Shown: one piece after another, positions 34,046 through 41,944 of the stretch
Layout: each line of letters begins with the position of its first letter
Numbering within the stretch: position 1 is the stretch's first letter
The notes under the pieces: model-generated
The model's input: only the letters and a program-made list of their open reading frames with translations
Database searches by the model: none
Told to the model about the DNA's origin: nothing
Origin: Curtobacterium sp. PhB115
Lineage (GTDB): Bacteria; Actinomycetota; Actinomycetes; Actinomycetales; Microbacteriaceae
Direction of reading: 5' to 3'
NCBI RefSeq assembly: GCF_003752025.1
Contig: NZ_RJKR01000007.1
Location: forward strand, 186,001 to 250,000
DNA length: 64,000 bases
Translations under genes and position numbers: made by a program

Positions 34046-34651
34046 ATGCACACCACCACTACGCGCGCCCTCGCGGCCGCCGCCGCCCTCACGGTCGGTC
34101 TCACCCTCGCCGGATGCTCCACCAGCAATACCGACAGCTCCGCGGACAAGACGTCCGCCTCGACGTCGGCCGCGTTGAAGCACAACGATCAAGACGTCAC
34201 GTTCACGCAGGAGATGCGTGCACACCATCAGCAGGCGATCGAGATGAGCGACATGCTCCTCGACAAGGGCTCCGACGTCGCCCCCGACGTCACCAGCCTC
34301 GCGAAGCAGATCAAGGCCGAGCAGGCGCCGGAAATCAGGACGATGACCGGCTGGTTGAAGGCGTGGGGCGAGCCCACCACCACGTCGAGCATGTCCGGGA
34401 TGGATCACTCCTCTATGTCCGGGGGGATGATGTCCGGCGGCGAGATGGACGCGCTCGAGAAGGCGTCCGCGGCGGACGCCGGGAAGCTCTACCTCGAGCA
34501 GATGATCGAGCACCACACCAGCGCCGTCGACATGGCTACGACCGAAGCCGACGAGGGCACGAACACCGACGCCGTTGCTCTGGCGAAGTCGATCGTGTCG
34601 AGCCAGACCAAGCAGATCACCCAGATGAAGGACATGCTCGCGTCCAGGTGA
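34046..34651 (+). CDS. DUF305 lipoprotein (ferritin-like, metal-associated)
   Basis: A 201-residue protein. A signal peptide ends in LTLAGC (lipidated Cys about residue 24) and a Ser/Thr linker follows. The DUF305 fold has two matching halves: FTQEMRAHHQQAIEMSDML and YLEQMIEHHTSAVDMATTE, each with the HH and downstream His/Met/Asp residues. The loop between contains MSGMDHSSMSGGMMSGGEM, a Met-rich run like copper chaperones. It is probably an extracytoplasmic copper binder placed with the CsoR-type operator. Confidence 0.85.
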   Translation: MHTTTTRALAAAAALTVGLTLAGCSTSNTDSSADKTSASTSAALKHNDQDVTFTQEMRAHHQQAIEMSDMLLDKGSDVAPDVTSLAKQIKAEQAPEIRTMTGWLKAWGEPTTTSSMSGMDHSSMSGGMMSGGEMDALEKASAADAGKLYLEQMIEHHTSAVDMATTEADEGTNTDAVALAKSIVSSQTKQITQMKDMLASR

Positions 34652-34657
34652 CCCCGG

Positions 34658-34698
34658 CGTGGGCCGCAGCGGGCTCCCACCTCTCGCCGCGGCCCACG
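34658..34698 (+). terminator. Hairpin after DUF305 gene
   Basis: CGTGGGCCGC (34658-34667) pairs with GCGGCCCACG (34689-34698), a perfect 10-base-pair stem. It isolates the copper block from the fluoride operon. Confidence 0.6.
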
Positions 34699-34840
34699 AC
34701 GGGCCTCCTTCTCACGAGTCCGAGTTCCGACTCGACGTCCCCAGTCGTCCCGTCAAGCATCTGGGCGGAAGAGGCGGCGGTCGCTGCCGTAGATGTTGCG
34801 TCGTCGGCTGAACGTTCTACCCACGCGCGGCACTGGACGG

Positions 34841-34961
34841 TGCATACTGGTGACGTCGTCAGACCCGGCAGTGGGGCTTGCCGGACCCAACCTCGACATC
34901 CGTCGACAACAGTCCCTATCTCAGATGGTCGCGCTTCCGCGCGCCTGAGGTAGGGAGTGAG
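34841..34961 (+). ncRNA. Conserved 5' leader of fluoride operon A (candidate cis-regulatory RNA)
   Basis: The 121 bases before the stress-protein ATG match the leader of operon B (49511-49631) at 108 positions with no gap. Three hairpins are predicted. The first is CCGGCA/TGCCGG (B has U-G wobble at one pair). The second is TCGAC/GTCGA. In the last, CCCTATCTCAG pairs with CTGAGGTAGGG and buries the GGGAG ribosome binding site. A CATACT/CATAAT box at the 5' end is a possible -10. It suggests control of translation by folding. It does not show the core words of the crcB fluoride motif. Confidence 0.6.
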
Positions 34962-35465
34962 ATGGCCGAGGCATCTGAGCCCGTCGTCGTTGTCGGGCTG
35001 CAGTCGGGGCACGTTGCGGCCGTGGTTGAGGTTGCGGCGCAGATCGCGCACCGATTCAACGGGTCGTTGGTCTGCGTGACGATCGATCCGTCGTTGCTGT
35101 CCGTCGGTACCCGCTCGGACGGGTCGGAGATGATCGAGGCGATCGACCCGGACGCGGGAGAAAGCACCCCGCAGGGCCTGTCCGAAGCCGACGTCGCTGC
35201 CATCCACGATCTGGCTGCCCGCTCCCACGTCGAGGTGGAACACCTCACGCAGGTGGGGGATCCGGCGCGCGTGCTGGCGAGCGTTGCGGAGGAACGGCAT
35301 GCCGAGCTGATCGTTGTCGGTACACGCACGGGCCGGCACCGCGTGGCGGAGTTCTTCAACGGATCCGTCGCTGCCCGCTTGACGCACCAGCAACACCGGC
35401 CCGTCCTCGTCGTTCCGACTGACCCCGTCGGGTTCGATGACCCATTGCCGTGGGATGCCGCATGA
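34962..35465 (+). CDS. Universal stress protein, fluoride operon A
   Basis: A 167-residue UspA-fold protein. The ATP-binding signature G-2x-G-9x-G-S is seen in GTRTGRHRVAEFFNGSVAARL (read from about residue 128), followed by HRPVLVVPTDPVG. An acidic insert (EAIDPDAGESTPQGLSE) separates the first helix and strand pair. It leads the operon, and its stop overlaps the next ATG. USP genes often travel with stress-ion operons, but the mechanism here is unknown. The paralogue at 49004 is by eye only about half identical, less conserved than its own leader. Confidence 0.8.
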   Translation: MAEASEPVVVVGLQSGHVAAVVEVAAQIAHRFNGSLVCVTIDPSLLSVGTRSDGSEMIEAIDPDAGESTPQGLSEADVAAIHDLAARSHVEVEHLTQVGDPARVLASVAEERHAELIVVGTRTGRHRVAEFFNGSVAARLTHQQHRPVLVVPTDPVGFDDPLPWDAA

Positions 35466-36205
35466 ACGGCCGGTTAGTGGTGCTCCGGCATGGGCAGAGC
35501 ACCGCGAACGCGGCCGGAGTCTTCACGGGACTGCTCGATGTTCCCCTCACCGATGCCGGTGAGCAGCAGGCGCTCCAGGCCGGCGCGCTGCTCCGTGCGG
35601 ACGGGGTCATCCCGGACCTGGTCCTCACCTCGACGCTGCAGCGCAGCGTGCGGACCGCGGAGCTTGTGACCGAGGCGATCGGTCGGGACCTTCCGATCGA
35701 GAGTGCGTGGCAGCTCAACGAACGCAACTACGGCGCTCTCACCGGGCACAGCAAACATGCCGCCCGAGCGACGCTCGGGGAAGTTGCGTTCACCCGGATC
35801 CGTCGTTCCCTGAACGGGCAGCCACCGCGAATGCCGCTGCGGCAGTGGTGGGCACTTCGGCGCAGTTCCGCGCTCCGCGATCTCCCATGGTCGGCAGTGC
35901 GGCGGACCGAGACGCTCTCCGACGTCATCGACCGAGTGCGCCCCGTCCTGACCGGTCGGATCATGCCGGCATTGGTCGCCGGATCCACGGTGCTCGTCGT
36001 CGCGCACGGCAACTCACTCCGCGCGGTGTGCGCCGTCATCGATGGCCTCTCCGAGGTGGAGCTCGCCGGATTGAACCTCCCGACCGGGCAGCCGCTGCTC
36101 TACCGGCTCGACGACGACCGCGGGTTCCGTCCGCGCGGCGGCACGTACCTGGACCCGACAGCTCTCACGGCTGCGGCACTGGTCGCGGCAGAAGGCGGAA
36201 CATGA
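35462..36205 (+). CDS. gpmA: 2,3-bisphosphoglycerate-dependent phosphoglycerate mutase-like enzyme, operon A
   Basis: A 247-residue histidine phosphatase. VVLRHGQSTAN carries the phospho-His, FTGLLDVPLT and LNERNYGALTG are dPGM family words, and VLVVAHGNSLRA holds the second His. It interconverts 3- and 2-phosphoglycerate, the step before enolase. It overlaps its neighbours by four bases on both sides. Placed with enolase and pyrophosphatase, it may keep lower glycolysis running when fluoride blocks the housekeeping enzymes. Confidence 0.85.
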   Translation: MNGRLVVLRHGQSTANAAGVFTGLLDVPLTDAGEQQALQAGALLRADGVIPDLVLTSTLQRSVRTAELVTEAIGRDLPIESAWQLNERNYGALTGHSKHAARATLGEVAFTRIRRSLNGQPPRMPLRQWWALRRSSALRDLPWSAVRRTETLSDVIDRVRPVLTGRIMPALVAGSTVLVVAHGNSLRAVCAVIDGLSEVELAGLNLPTGQPLLYRLDDDRGFRPRGGTYLDPTALTAAALVAAEGGT

Positions 36206-36711
36206 CTTCCCTAACGGACACCACGATGCCCGACGATCAGCTCCCAACCGACCCGGACGTGCAGGTCGGCGACCCGGCCCGCACCATGCGGCCGGTGCAC
36301 CTGCGGTGGCGCTACCTCGGCCTCGTCGCGCTCGGCGGCGCGGCTGGCACAGCGCTCCGCGACCTGATCAGCACCGCGTTCCCCGCACACCACGGGGTGA
36401 GCTGGGCGATCTTCTGGATCAACATCACCGGCGCGCTCCTGCTCGGGGTGCTCCTGGAAGCTCTCGCTCACCGCGGCCCCGACGCTGGCCGACGACGGAC
36501 CCTCCGGCTGCTGGTCGGGACTGGAGTCCTCGGCGGGTTCACCACCTACAGCACCCTCGCCGTCTCCACCGCGGGACTGTTCCTCGACGGCCGCGCCCTC
36601 GCCGGCACCGGGTACGCCCTCCTGACAGTGCTGGCCGGGGCGGTCGCCACCGCAATCGGATTGACCGTCGCCGGCTGGATCCGGCCCGACCGGACGGAGC
36701 ACACCGCATGA
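36202..36711 (+). CDS. crcB: CrcB/FluC fluoride channel subunit 1, operon A
   Basis: A 169-residue protein. A 40-residue hydrophilic head ([21 protein letters not shown]) precedes a four-helix Fluc domain with [28 protein letters not shown] and the diagnostic [15 protein letters not shown]. Two tandem crcB genes are typical of heterodimeric Fluc channels, which let fluoride leave the cytoplasm. The extended N-terminus is conserved in operon B. Confidence 0.9.
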   Translation: MTSLTDTTMPDDQLPTDPDVQVGDPARTMRPVHLRWRYLGLVALGGAAGTALRDLISTAFPAHHGVSWAIFWINITGALLLGVLLEALAHRGPDAGRRRTLRLLVGTGVLGGFTTYSTLAVSTAGLFLDGRALAGTGYALLTVLAGAVATAIGLTVAGWIRPDRTEHTA

Positions 36712-37079
36712 GCGCCCTCACGATCCTCCTGGTCGCCGCCGGCGGTGGCGTCGGCGCGTCGCTGCGGTTCCTGCTCGATGGCACCATCAACGCCGGCCGG
36801 CAGTTCCGGATCCCCGTCGGCACCCTCACCATCAACATCACCGGCTCACTGGCCCTCGGGCTGATCACCGGCGCCGCCACCCACCTCGGCGCCCTCCCCG
36901 TCGCGATCCTCGGCACCGGGGTGATGGGCGGCTACACCACGTTCAGCACCGCCAGCTTCGAAACAGTCCGCCTCGCCCGCGGCGGCCGCATCAACGCCGC
37001 CGCCGTCAACGGGCTCGGAATGCTCGTCGTCTCTGTCGCCGCCGCGACCGCCGGCATCCTCCTCGGCGGTGCCCTATGA
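36708..37079 (+). CDS. crcB: CrcB/FluC fluoride channel subunit 2, operon A
   Basis: A 123-residue four-helix Fluc subunit: [33 protein letters not shown] and [21 protein letters not shown]. It is expected to pair with the upstream subunit to form the dual-topology channel. ATG overlaps the previous stop by four bases. Confidence 0.9.
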   Translation: MSALTILLVAAGGGVGASLRFLLDGTINAGRQFRIPVGTLTINITGSLALGLITGAATHLGALPVAILGTGVMGGYTTFSTASFETVRLARGGRINAAAVNGLGMLVVSVAAATAGILLGGAL

Positions 37080-37108
37080 CCACACCAACTCCCGAACCGG
37101 AGGCCCTG

Positions 37109-37594
37109 ATGCACTTCGACGTCACGATCGAGATTCCCCGCGGCAGCGGCAACAAGTACGAAGTCGACCACACCACCGGTCGCATCCGGTTGGACCGGGC
37201 CGTGTTCACCAGCATGGTGTTCCCGCAGGACTACGGCTCCATCGACAACACCCTCGGCGCGGACGGCGATCCACTGGACGCGCTCGTGCTCCTGCCCCGT
37301 CCCACGTTCCCCGGCGTCGTGATCGACGTCCGTCCGGTCGGGATGCTGCGCATGGTCGACGAGAACGGCGGCGACGACAAGATCCTCACCGTCCCCAACG
37401 GCGACCACCGGTTCGACCACGTGCAGGACGTTGTCGACGTTCCCGAGCACACCCGGGCCGAGATCGAGCACTTCTTCTCCCACTACAAGGAGATCGAGCA
37501 CGGCAAGCACGTCACCACCAACGGGTGGGCTGACCGGGCTGCCGCGGAAGCAGTCATCCGCACGGCGCAAGAAGCCCACACCCAGCACCCCTGA
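37109..37594 (+). CDS. ppa: Inorganic pyrophosphatase, operon A
   Basis: A 161-residue family I pyrophosphatase: [20 protein letters not shown] at the start, [20 protein letters not shown] with the metal-binding Asp cluster, and [15 protein letters not shown] 37109 is chosen because GGAGG precedes it and the operon B copy then has the same length; the open frame begins at 37076. Pyrophosphatase is a classic fluoride-inhibited enzyme, so an extra or tolerant copy fits the operon. Confidence 0.9.
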   Translation: MHFDVTIEIPRGSGNKYEVDHTTGRIRLDRAVFTSMVFPQDYGSIDNTLGADGDPLDALVLLPRPTFPGVVIDVRPVGMLRMVDENGGDDKILTVPNGDHRFDHVQDVVDVPEHTRAEIEHFFSHYKEIEHGKHVTTNGWADRAAAEAVIRTAQEAHTQHP

Positions 37595-37610
37595 CCGCGG
37601 CGCCTCACAG

Positions 37611-37680
37611 ACCGCCGCGGGGAGGCAACTGGCGCCCAGTGATCGCCAGGAGGTCGTCCCTCCGCCTCCCCGCGGCCCAC
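37611..37680 (+). ncRNA. Conserved three-way-junction element between ppa and eno, operon A
   Basis: This 70-base intergenic segment is matched by operon B (46773-46842) at 69 positions, the last 62 being identical. P1 is 13 perfect pairs (37614-37626 with 37664-37676). P2 is CTGGCG/CGCCAG (37629-37634 with 37644-37649). P3 is GAGG/CCTC (37650-37653 with 37659-37662). The one difference in B turns a C-G pair of P1 into U-G. It lies before the enolase gene and may control it or process the transcript. Confidence 0.6.
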
Positions 37681-37728
37681 CCCACACCAGCACTACTCGA
37701 CGCACGACCCGAACGAAGGAGCGTCACC

Positions 37729-39063
37729 ATGAACGACTACATCAGCGGCACCCACCACCACGGCACACCGCAGGGTGAGTACGTCACCCACCACAACCAC
37801 CCGGTCGGTATCGAGTCTGTGCATGGCAGCCGCATCCTCGACTCCCGCGGCTACCCGACCGTCCGCGTGTCCCTCGAGCTCGAAGACGGCCGCACCGTCA
37901 CCGGCGACGCGCCCGCCGGAGCATCCACCGGCGCGCACGAAGCCCGTGAACTCCGCGACGGCGGCACCGCGTTCGGCGGCCGCGACGTCACCCAAGCACT
38001 GCACATGATCGACACTGAGATCGCGGGGCTCCTCACCGGCCGATCCTGGATCGCGATCGGGCAGATCGACGCGGCCCTCGCGGAGCTCGACGGCACCACC
38101 GGGTACGGCCGGCTCGGCGCGAACAGTGTCGTCGCGACGTCCATCGCCGCGTCCCGCGCCCTCGCGCACGCTGCCGAACTACCGCTGTGGCGGTGGATCG
38201 CCGACGTCACCGGCACCACCCCGCGGATGCCGGTACCGCACTTCAACGTCCTCAACGGTGGTGCGCACGCCGCGAACGCGCTCGACTTCCAAGAGTTCAT
38301 GATCGCCCCCGTCGCCGCGACGACGATGGCTGACGCGGTCCGCATCGGCGCCGACGTCTACCACGCCCTCGCCAGCCTGGTCCGGGAACGGTTCGGCAGT
38401 GTCGGCCTCGGTGATGAGGGCGGCTTCGCCCCATCTATCGCGGCGCCGGAAGAAGCCCTCGACCTGCTCGTCACCGCGATCCGCACCGCCGGGTACGACG
38501 CCGACACCGACGGTGTCGCGATCGCTCTCGACCCCGCTGCCAACGAGTTCCACCTCGGTGCCGGCTCCTACCGGATCGTTGACCGCACGCTCGACCGGGA
38601 TGGCCTGGTCGACTACTACCGGCAGCTGATCGACACGTACCCGATCCGGAGCATCGAGGACGGGTTCGCCGAAGACGACCACGACGGGTTCCGCCGCATG
38701 CAAGCAGCGCTCGGGGACCGGATCCAGATCGTCGGCGATGACCTTTACGTCACCGACCCGCAGCGCATCCGCGACGGCGGCGAACAGCAGCTCAGCAACG
38801 CGGTACTGATCAAGCCGAACCAGATCGGCACCGTCTCTCAGACGCTCGGTGCGATCGCCACCGCGAGCAGCCTCAACATGGCGAGCATGGTCTCGCACCG
38901 TTCCGGGGAGACCACGGACACCTTCATCGCGGACCTCGTCGTCGGCACCGGCACCGGGCAGATCAAGTCCGGCGCACCTGCCCGCGGGGAACGCGTCGCC
39001 AAGTACAACCGGCTCACCGAAATCGCGTCGACGAATCCCGAGCTGCCCTACGGTCTTGGGTAA
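37729..39063 (+). CDS. eno: Enolase with His-rich N-terminal extension, operon A
   Basis: A 444-residue enolase. Catalytic and metal regions are intact: GASTGAHEARELRD, HFNVLNGGAHAANAL, GDEGGFAPS, IEDGFAEDD, VGDDLYVT, LIKPNQIGT and SHRSGETTDTF. It converts 2-phosphoglycerate to phosphoenolpyruvate. It differs from housekeeping enolase in about 25 extra N-terminal residues rich in His (GTHHHGTPQGEYVTHHNHP) and in ILDSRGYPT where Asn is usual. Enolase is inhibited by fluoride with phosphate, so this may be a tolerant spare. GAAGGAG precedes ATG 37729. Confidence 0.92.
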   Translation: MNDYISGTHHHGTPQGEYVTHHNHPVGIESVHGSRILDSRGYPTVRVSLELEDGRTVTGDAPAGASTGAHEARELRDGGTAFGGRDVTQALHMIDTEIAGLLTGRSWIAIGQIDAALAELDGTTGYGRLGANSVVATSIAASRALAHAAELPLWRWIADVTGTTPRMPVPHFNVLNGGAHAANALDFQEFMIAPVAATTMADAVRIGADVYHALASLVRERFGSVGLGDEGGFAPSIAAPEEALDLLVTAIRTAGYDADTDGVAIALDPAANEFHLGAGSYRIVDRTLDRDGLVDYYRQLIDTYPIRSIEDGFAEDDHDGFRRMQAALGDRIQIVGDDLYVTDPQRIRDGGEQQLSNAVLIKPNQIGTVSQTLGAIATASSLNMASMVSHRSGETTDTFIADLVVGTGTGQIKSGAPARGERVAKYNRLTEIASTNPELPYGLG

Positions 39064-39172
39064 GCCCATCCCGTGCGATGAGTCCAACGGCTGCCGATCC
39101 TGCCCAGACGAGGACCTGCTCTGGGTCCTCGACGGGATCGACGCCGTGGAGCCCGGTGGGAGGGGTTGCGGA

Positions 39173-39184
39173 GCAGATATCTGC
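39173..39184. promoter_or_regulatory. Palindrome upstream of the split cation-transporter gene
   Basis: GCAGATATCTGC is a perfect 12-base palindrome 51 bases before GTG 39235, in an otherwise GC-rich 171-base gap. It is a possible operator for the transporter gene. Confidence 0.35.
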
Positions 39185-39234
39185 CGAGGAGAGCGCCGTG
39201 AGCCGCGGCGGGGCGAGCGCGGAACAATGGGTCG

Positions 39235-39675
39235 GTGACCTCGCACATCGCCGATACGGCTGATCGTCTGCTTCGCCGGGGCCGACTGCTGGAGTGGGCG
39301 ACCCTTCTCTGGAACGTCGTGGCGGTTGTGGTCCTCGCGGTCCTGACGTTGAGAGCGTCATCGGTCGCGCTGGCAGGTTTCGGCCTCGACAGTCTCATTG
39401 AGATCGGGGCGAGCAGTGTCGTGCTGTGGGAACTCGCCGGCACGGGCGAGCAACGACAGCGAACGGCACTCCGCCTCATCGGCGTCGCCTTCGCCGCGCT
39501 CGGTGTCTACCTCCTCGTCCAGTCGACCGCAGCACTGATATCCGCGCATCACGCGCAGACGAGTGTGGGCGGAATCATCTGGACTGCCGTGACGGCTGTC
39601 GTGATGTTCTGCCTTGCCGCTGGCAAAAACCAGACCGGTCGTGCCCTCGGGAACCCCGTCCTGGAGACCGAAGGC
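39235..39675 (+). pseudogene. Cation transporter (CDF-like), 5' part, split by the transposon
   Basis: 147 codons from GTG 39235 encode the first helices of a short CDF-like transporter: LLEWATLLWNVVAVVVLAVL, GFGLDSLIEIGASSVVLWEL (metal helix) and NPVLETEG. The frame runs into the transposon end at 39676. The remainder is at 49732-49893. Joined after removing the element and one GAAGGC copy, the protein reads NPVLETEG-RVTFVDGLLAV in frame, 200 residues in all. The type resembles the transporter at 30206. Confidence 0.85.
39670..39675. repeat. 6-bp target duplication, left copy
   Basis: GAAGGC lies directly before the left transposon end. The same six bases follow the right end at 49726-49731. 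Confidence 0.85.
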
Positions 39676-39727
39676 TGTGAGCAGCCTCGCTCTGTGTCGT
39701 CGTTTTCGCTGCGATCGGTGTCGGGTC
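39676..39727. repeat. Left terminal inverted repeat of the Tn552-like transposon
   Basis: It starts TGTGAGCAGCCTCGCTC and matches the right end (49674-49725, reversed) at 42 of 52 positions. Two internal copies of a TCG-rich word around TGTCG look like transposase binding sites. Confidence 0.88.
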
Positions 39728-40538
39728 AGGTGGTGCCGATGACGAGGGTGCTGCGGGCGGCCTCGACGACGTCGTTGGTGATGACGTCGAGCTCGTTGAT
39801 CTTCAGGACGCGTTGGATCTGAGGGAGGAGGCGCTCAAGGAGCCGGAAGTTGCCGCGGGTGATGCGTTCGACGGCGGCGATGGCTTGCGCGTCGGTGAAG
39901 TCGTCGGGGTCGAGCGTCTTGCCGAGCTTGCGCCATTGACGTTCGAGGACGAAGAGCAGCTCGTCGTGGCCGAGCGGACGGTACTGGTGGGCGAAACCGA
40001 GGCGGCTGTAGAGCTGCGGGTAGTGGCTGAACTGCTTCTCGATGCCGGGCATGCCGATGAGGATCATCGCTATGCCGGTGCGGTCGTACTGGTCGCGGAG
40101 CCACTCGATCGCGTTGCCGGTGAGGCGTTCGGACTCGTCGATGATGATCAGCTCGAGCAGGGACGGGTTGGGGCCGTGTGCGTGGTCGAAGTGGCGACCC
40201 TGGAGCAGGAGGTGTTCCTCGATGCAGCGTTCGGTGCGGAGCATGTCGTTCCGGAGGTCGTCCTGCAGGGCGCGCATCGTGGCGGAGACCTCGGGCGTGT
40301 AGAAGACGGTGCGGGCTCGGTGGGCGGCGGCGTAGATCTTCGTGTCGTCTTCGCTGCGTGCGGCCCATCTGGCGATGAACGGGCCGATGCTGTCCCAGTG
40401 GGCGTAGCGGCGTGCGGAGAGGGTCTTGCCGACGCCAGCGGGGCCGAAGCAGACGCCGATGGTGTTCTGCTTCCGGACGGCGTCGGCGAACTCCGCGAAC
40501 CGACGGTGTTCCTTCGTGATGATGAACTGGCTCGTCAT
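39726..40538 (-). CDS. Transposition AAA ATPase (TniB/Tn552 p271-like)
   Basis: A 270-residue P-loop ATPase with Walker A GPAGVGKT (32-39), Walker B LIIIDESERL (about 130), sensor region ILIGMPGIEKQF and a C-terminal helical lid. In Tn552/Tn5053/Mu-type elements this protein selects the target and activates the transposase. It overlaps the transposase stop by four bases, and its own stop lies inside the left terminal repeat. Confidence 0.88.
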   Translation of the reverse strand: MTSQFIITKEHRRFAEFADAVRKQNTIGVCFGPAGVGKTLSARRYAHWDSIGPFIARWAARSEDDTKIYAAAHRARTVFYTPEVSATMRALQDDLRNDMLRTERCIEEHLLLQGRHFDHAHGPNPSLLELIIIDESERLTGNAIEWLRDQYDRTGIAMILIGMPGIEKQFSHYPQLYSRLGFAHQYRPLGHDELLFVLERQWRKLGKTLDPDDFTDAQAIAAVERITRGNFRLLERLLPQIQRVLKINELDVITNDVVEAARSTLVIGTT

Positions 40539-41938
40539 GACCGGTCCTCCTCGTAGGTCATCAGTCGCGGTTGATCCGGTGCCGGTGCGGGTGCTGGTGG
40601 GGTGTGATCATCGGGTGTGGGGCGGACGATCGCGATGCGTTCGCGGATCTGCCCGCGCAGGGCTCTTCGTTGCGCGTTCCGGGCGGCCTGGATCTGCTTG
40701 AGACTGATGGTCTCGGTCTGATGCGCGGTACTGATCGCGGTGCACAGGAACGCGTCGCGGTGAAAGACACGGATCTCGGTGACGTCGCGGGGGTCGTACC
40801 GGACGCTGACGGTGCTGCCCACGAAGGGTGCGAGAGTGGTTGCGGTGTAGCGGAGCCCTTCGAAGTGGATGCCGTCTCGTTGCACGACACGCGTGGTCGG
40901 GACGGTGAGCAGGAACCCGTCGAGCTGCTCGAGGGAGTCCGGCATTCGTGGCAGCCACCCGTCTGCGATCCACGCTTCCAGTGGGCTCTTCCGGAGCTCG
41001 CGGTGGATGCGGGCGTTGTAGCGGCGGATGAACGTGTTGATGGCACTGTCGACACCGGCGAGATCCAGCGCCGGCGTCGGCGCCGGCGCCGAGGATCCGG
41101 GTGCGAGGTGGCCGGGGAGCGTTGGGAGCAGCTCGGTGTTGATGGTGCCGAAGAACCGCTCGATCTTCCCGCGGCCCTGGGGGCGAGCGACCTGCGAGTG
41201 GATGATTCGGAGGTGCAGCACGGCGGCGGTGTCGCCGATTCGGTGGCTGGTGAAGTCGGACCCGTGGTCTGTGTAGAGCACGTCTGGGATCCCGCAGACA
41301 GGCCAGTCCGGTTCCGGCTTGTGCCAGATCGCTTGCCGGAGCGCGAGCGCGGTGTTCGCGGCGGATGGGGCGCCGAGGAACACCATGTACCCGCAGACCG
41401 CGCGGGAGTAGTCGTCGAGGATCACCGTCAACCACGGCCGTTCGGGCTTGCCGTCGGGTCCGACGATGAGCAGATCGAGCATCGTGTGGTCCGCCTGCCA
41501 GATCGCGTTGGGGCGATCCGCACGACGTCGGAGCAGCAGTTCGTGCTTGTCCCGATATGACGCGGGCCCCTCAAGCGCGAGCGTCACCATCCCGGGATCA
41601 AGCCCGTTCACGATCGACCGCACAACGGAGTACGACGGCGCTGAGAGACCTCGTTTGGTGCAGTAATTGTCGACCTGGCGGTGAATCGTGGCGATCGAAG
41701 GTCGTGGCTTGGTGAGTGCGAGCCCCTCAATCAGGCGCACCAGTTCCGGTGCCGTCCGTCGGGCGCCGTGATCGGTGCGGGTGCCGTCGGCGAGAGCCGG
41801 GTATCCGCCGGTTCGGTAGCGGGCCAACCAGCGTTGCAGGGTGCGCTCAGCGACGCCCGTGGTGCGGGCCAGGGTGGCGAGCGGGATGGCGTCCTCGACG
41901 TGCAGTCGAAGGATGCCCCACCGCTCGCTCGCGTCCAT
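40535..41938 (-). CDS. DDE transposase (TniA/Tn552 p480-like)
   Basis: A 467-residue transposase. N-terminal HTH region (ATLARTTGVAERTLQRWLARY) binds the ends. The integrase-fold core has Asp150 (WQADHTML), Asp224 (YTDHGSDF) and Glu260 (GKIERFFGT), a DD35E arrangement. A Mu-type C-terminal beta domain and basic tail follow. It cuts and joins the transposon ends with the ATPase encoded next. Confidence 0.9.
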   Translation of the reverse strand: MDASERWGILRLHVEDAIPLATLARTTGVAERTLQRWLARYRTGGYPALADGTRTDHGARRTAPELVRLIEGLALTKPRPSIATIHRQVDNYCTKRGLSAPSYSVVRSIVNGLDPGMVTLALEGPASYRDKHELLLRRRADRPNAIWQADHTMLDLLIVGPDGKPERPWLTVILDDYSRAVCGYMVFLGAPSAANTALALRQAIWHKPEPDWPVCGIPDVLYTDHGSDFTSHRIGDTAAVLHLRIIHSQVARPQGRGKIERFFGTINTELLPTLPGHLAPGSSAPAPTPALDLAGVDSAINTFIRRYNARIHRELRKSPLEAWIADGWLPRMPDSLEQLDGFLLTVPTTRVVQRDGIHFEGLRYTATTLAPFVGSTVSVRYDPRDVTEIRVFHRDAFLCTAISTAHQTETISLKQIQAARNAQRRALRGQIRERIAIVRPTPDDHTPPAPAPAPDQPRLMTYEEDRS

Positions 41939-41944
41939 AGCCAG

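Noticed and set aside
34841..34961. Known crcB-type fluoride riboswitch upstream of operon A
   Set aside because: I looked for the conserved GGCGAUG-type start and CUGAUG...CUAC end of the motif and did not find them on either strand, so I report the leader as an unassigned conserved RNA.
37639..37728. Longer enolase start from 37639
   Set aside because: It would be encoded by the conserved structured RNA segment and is not present in copy B. ATG 37729 has a good ribosome binding site.
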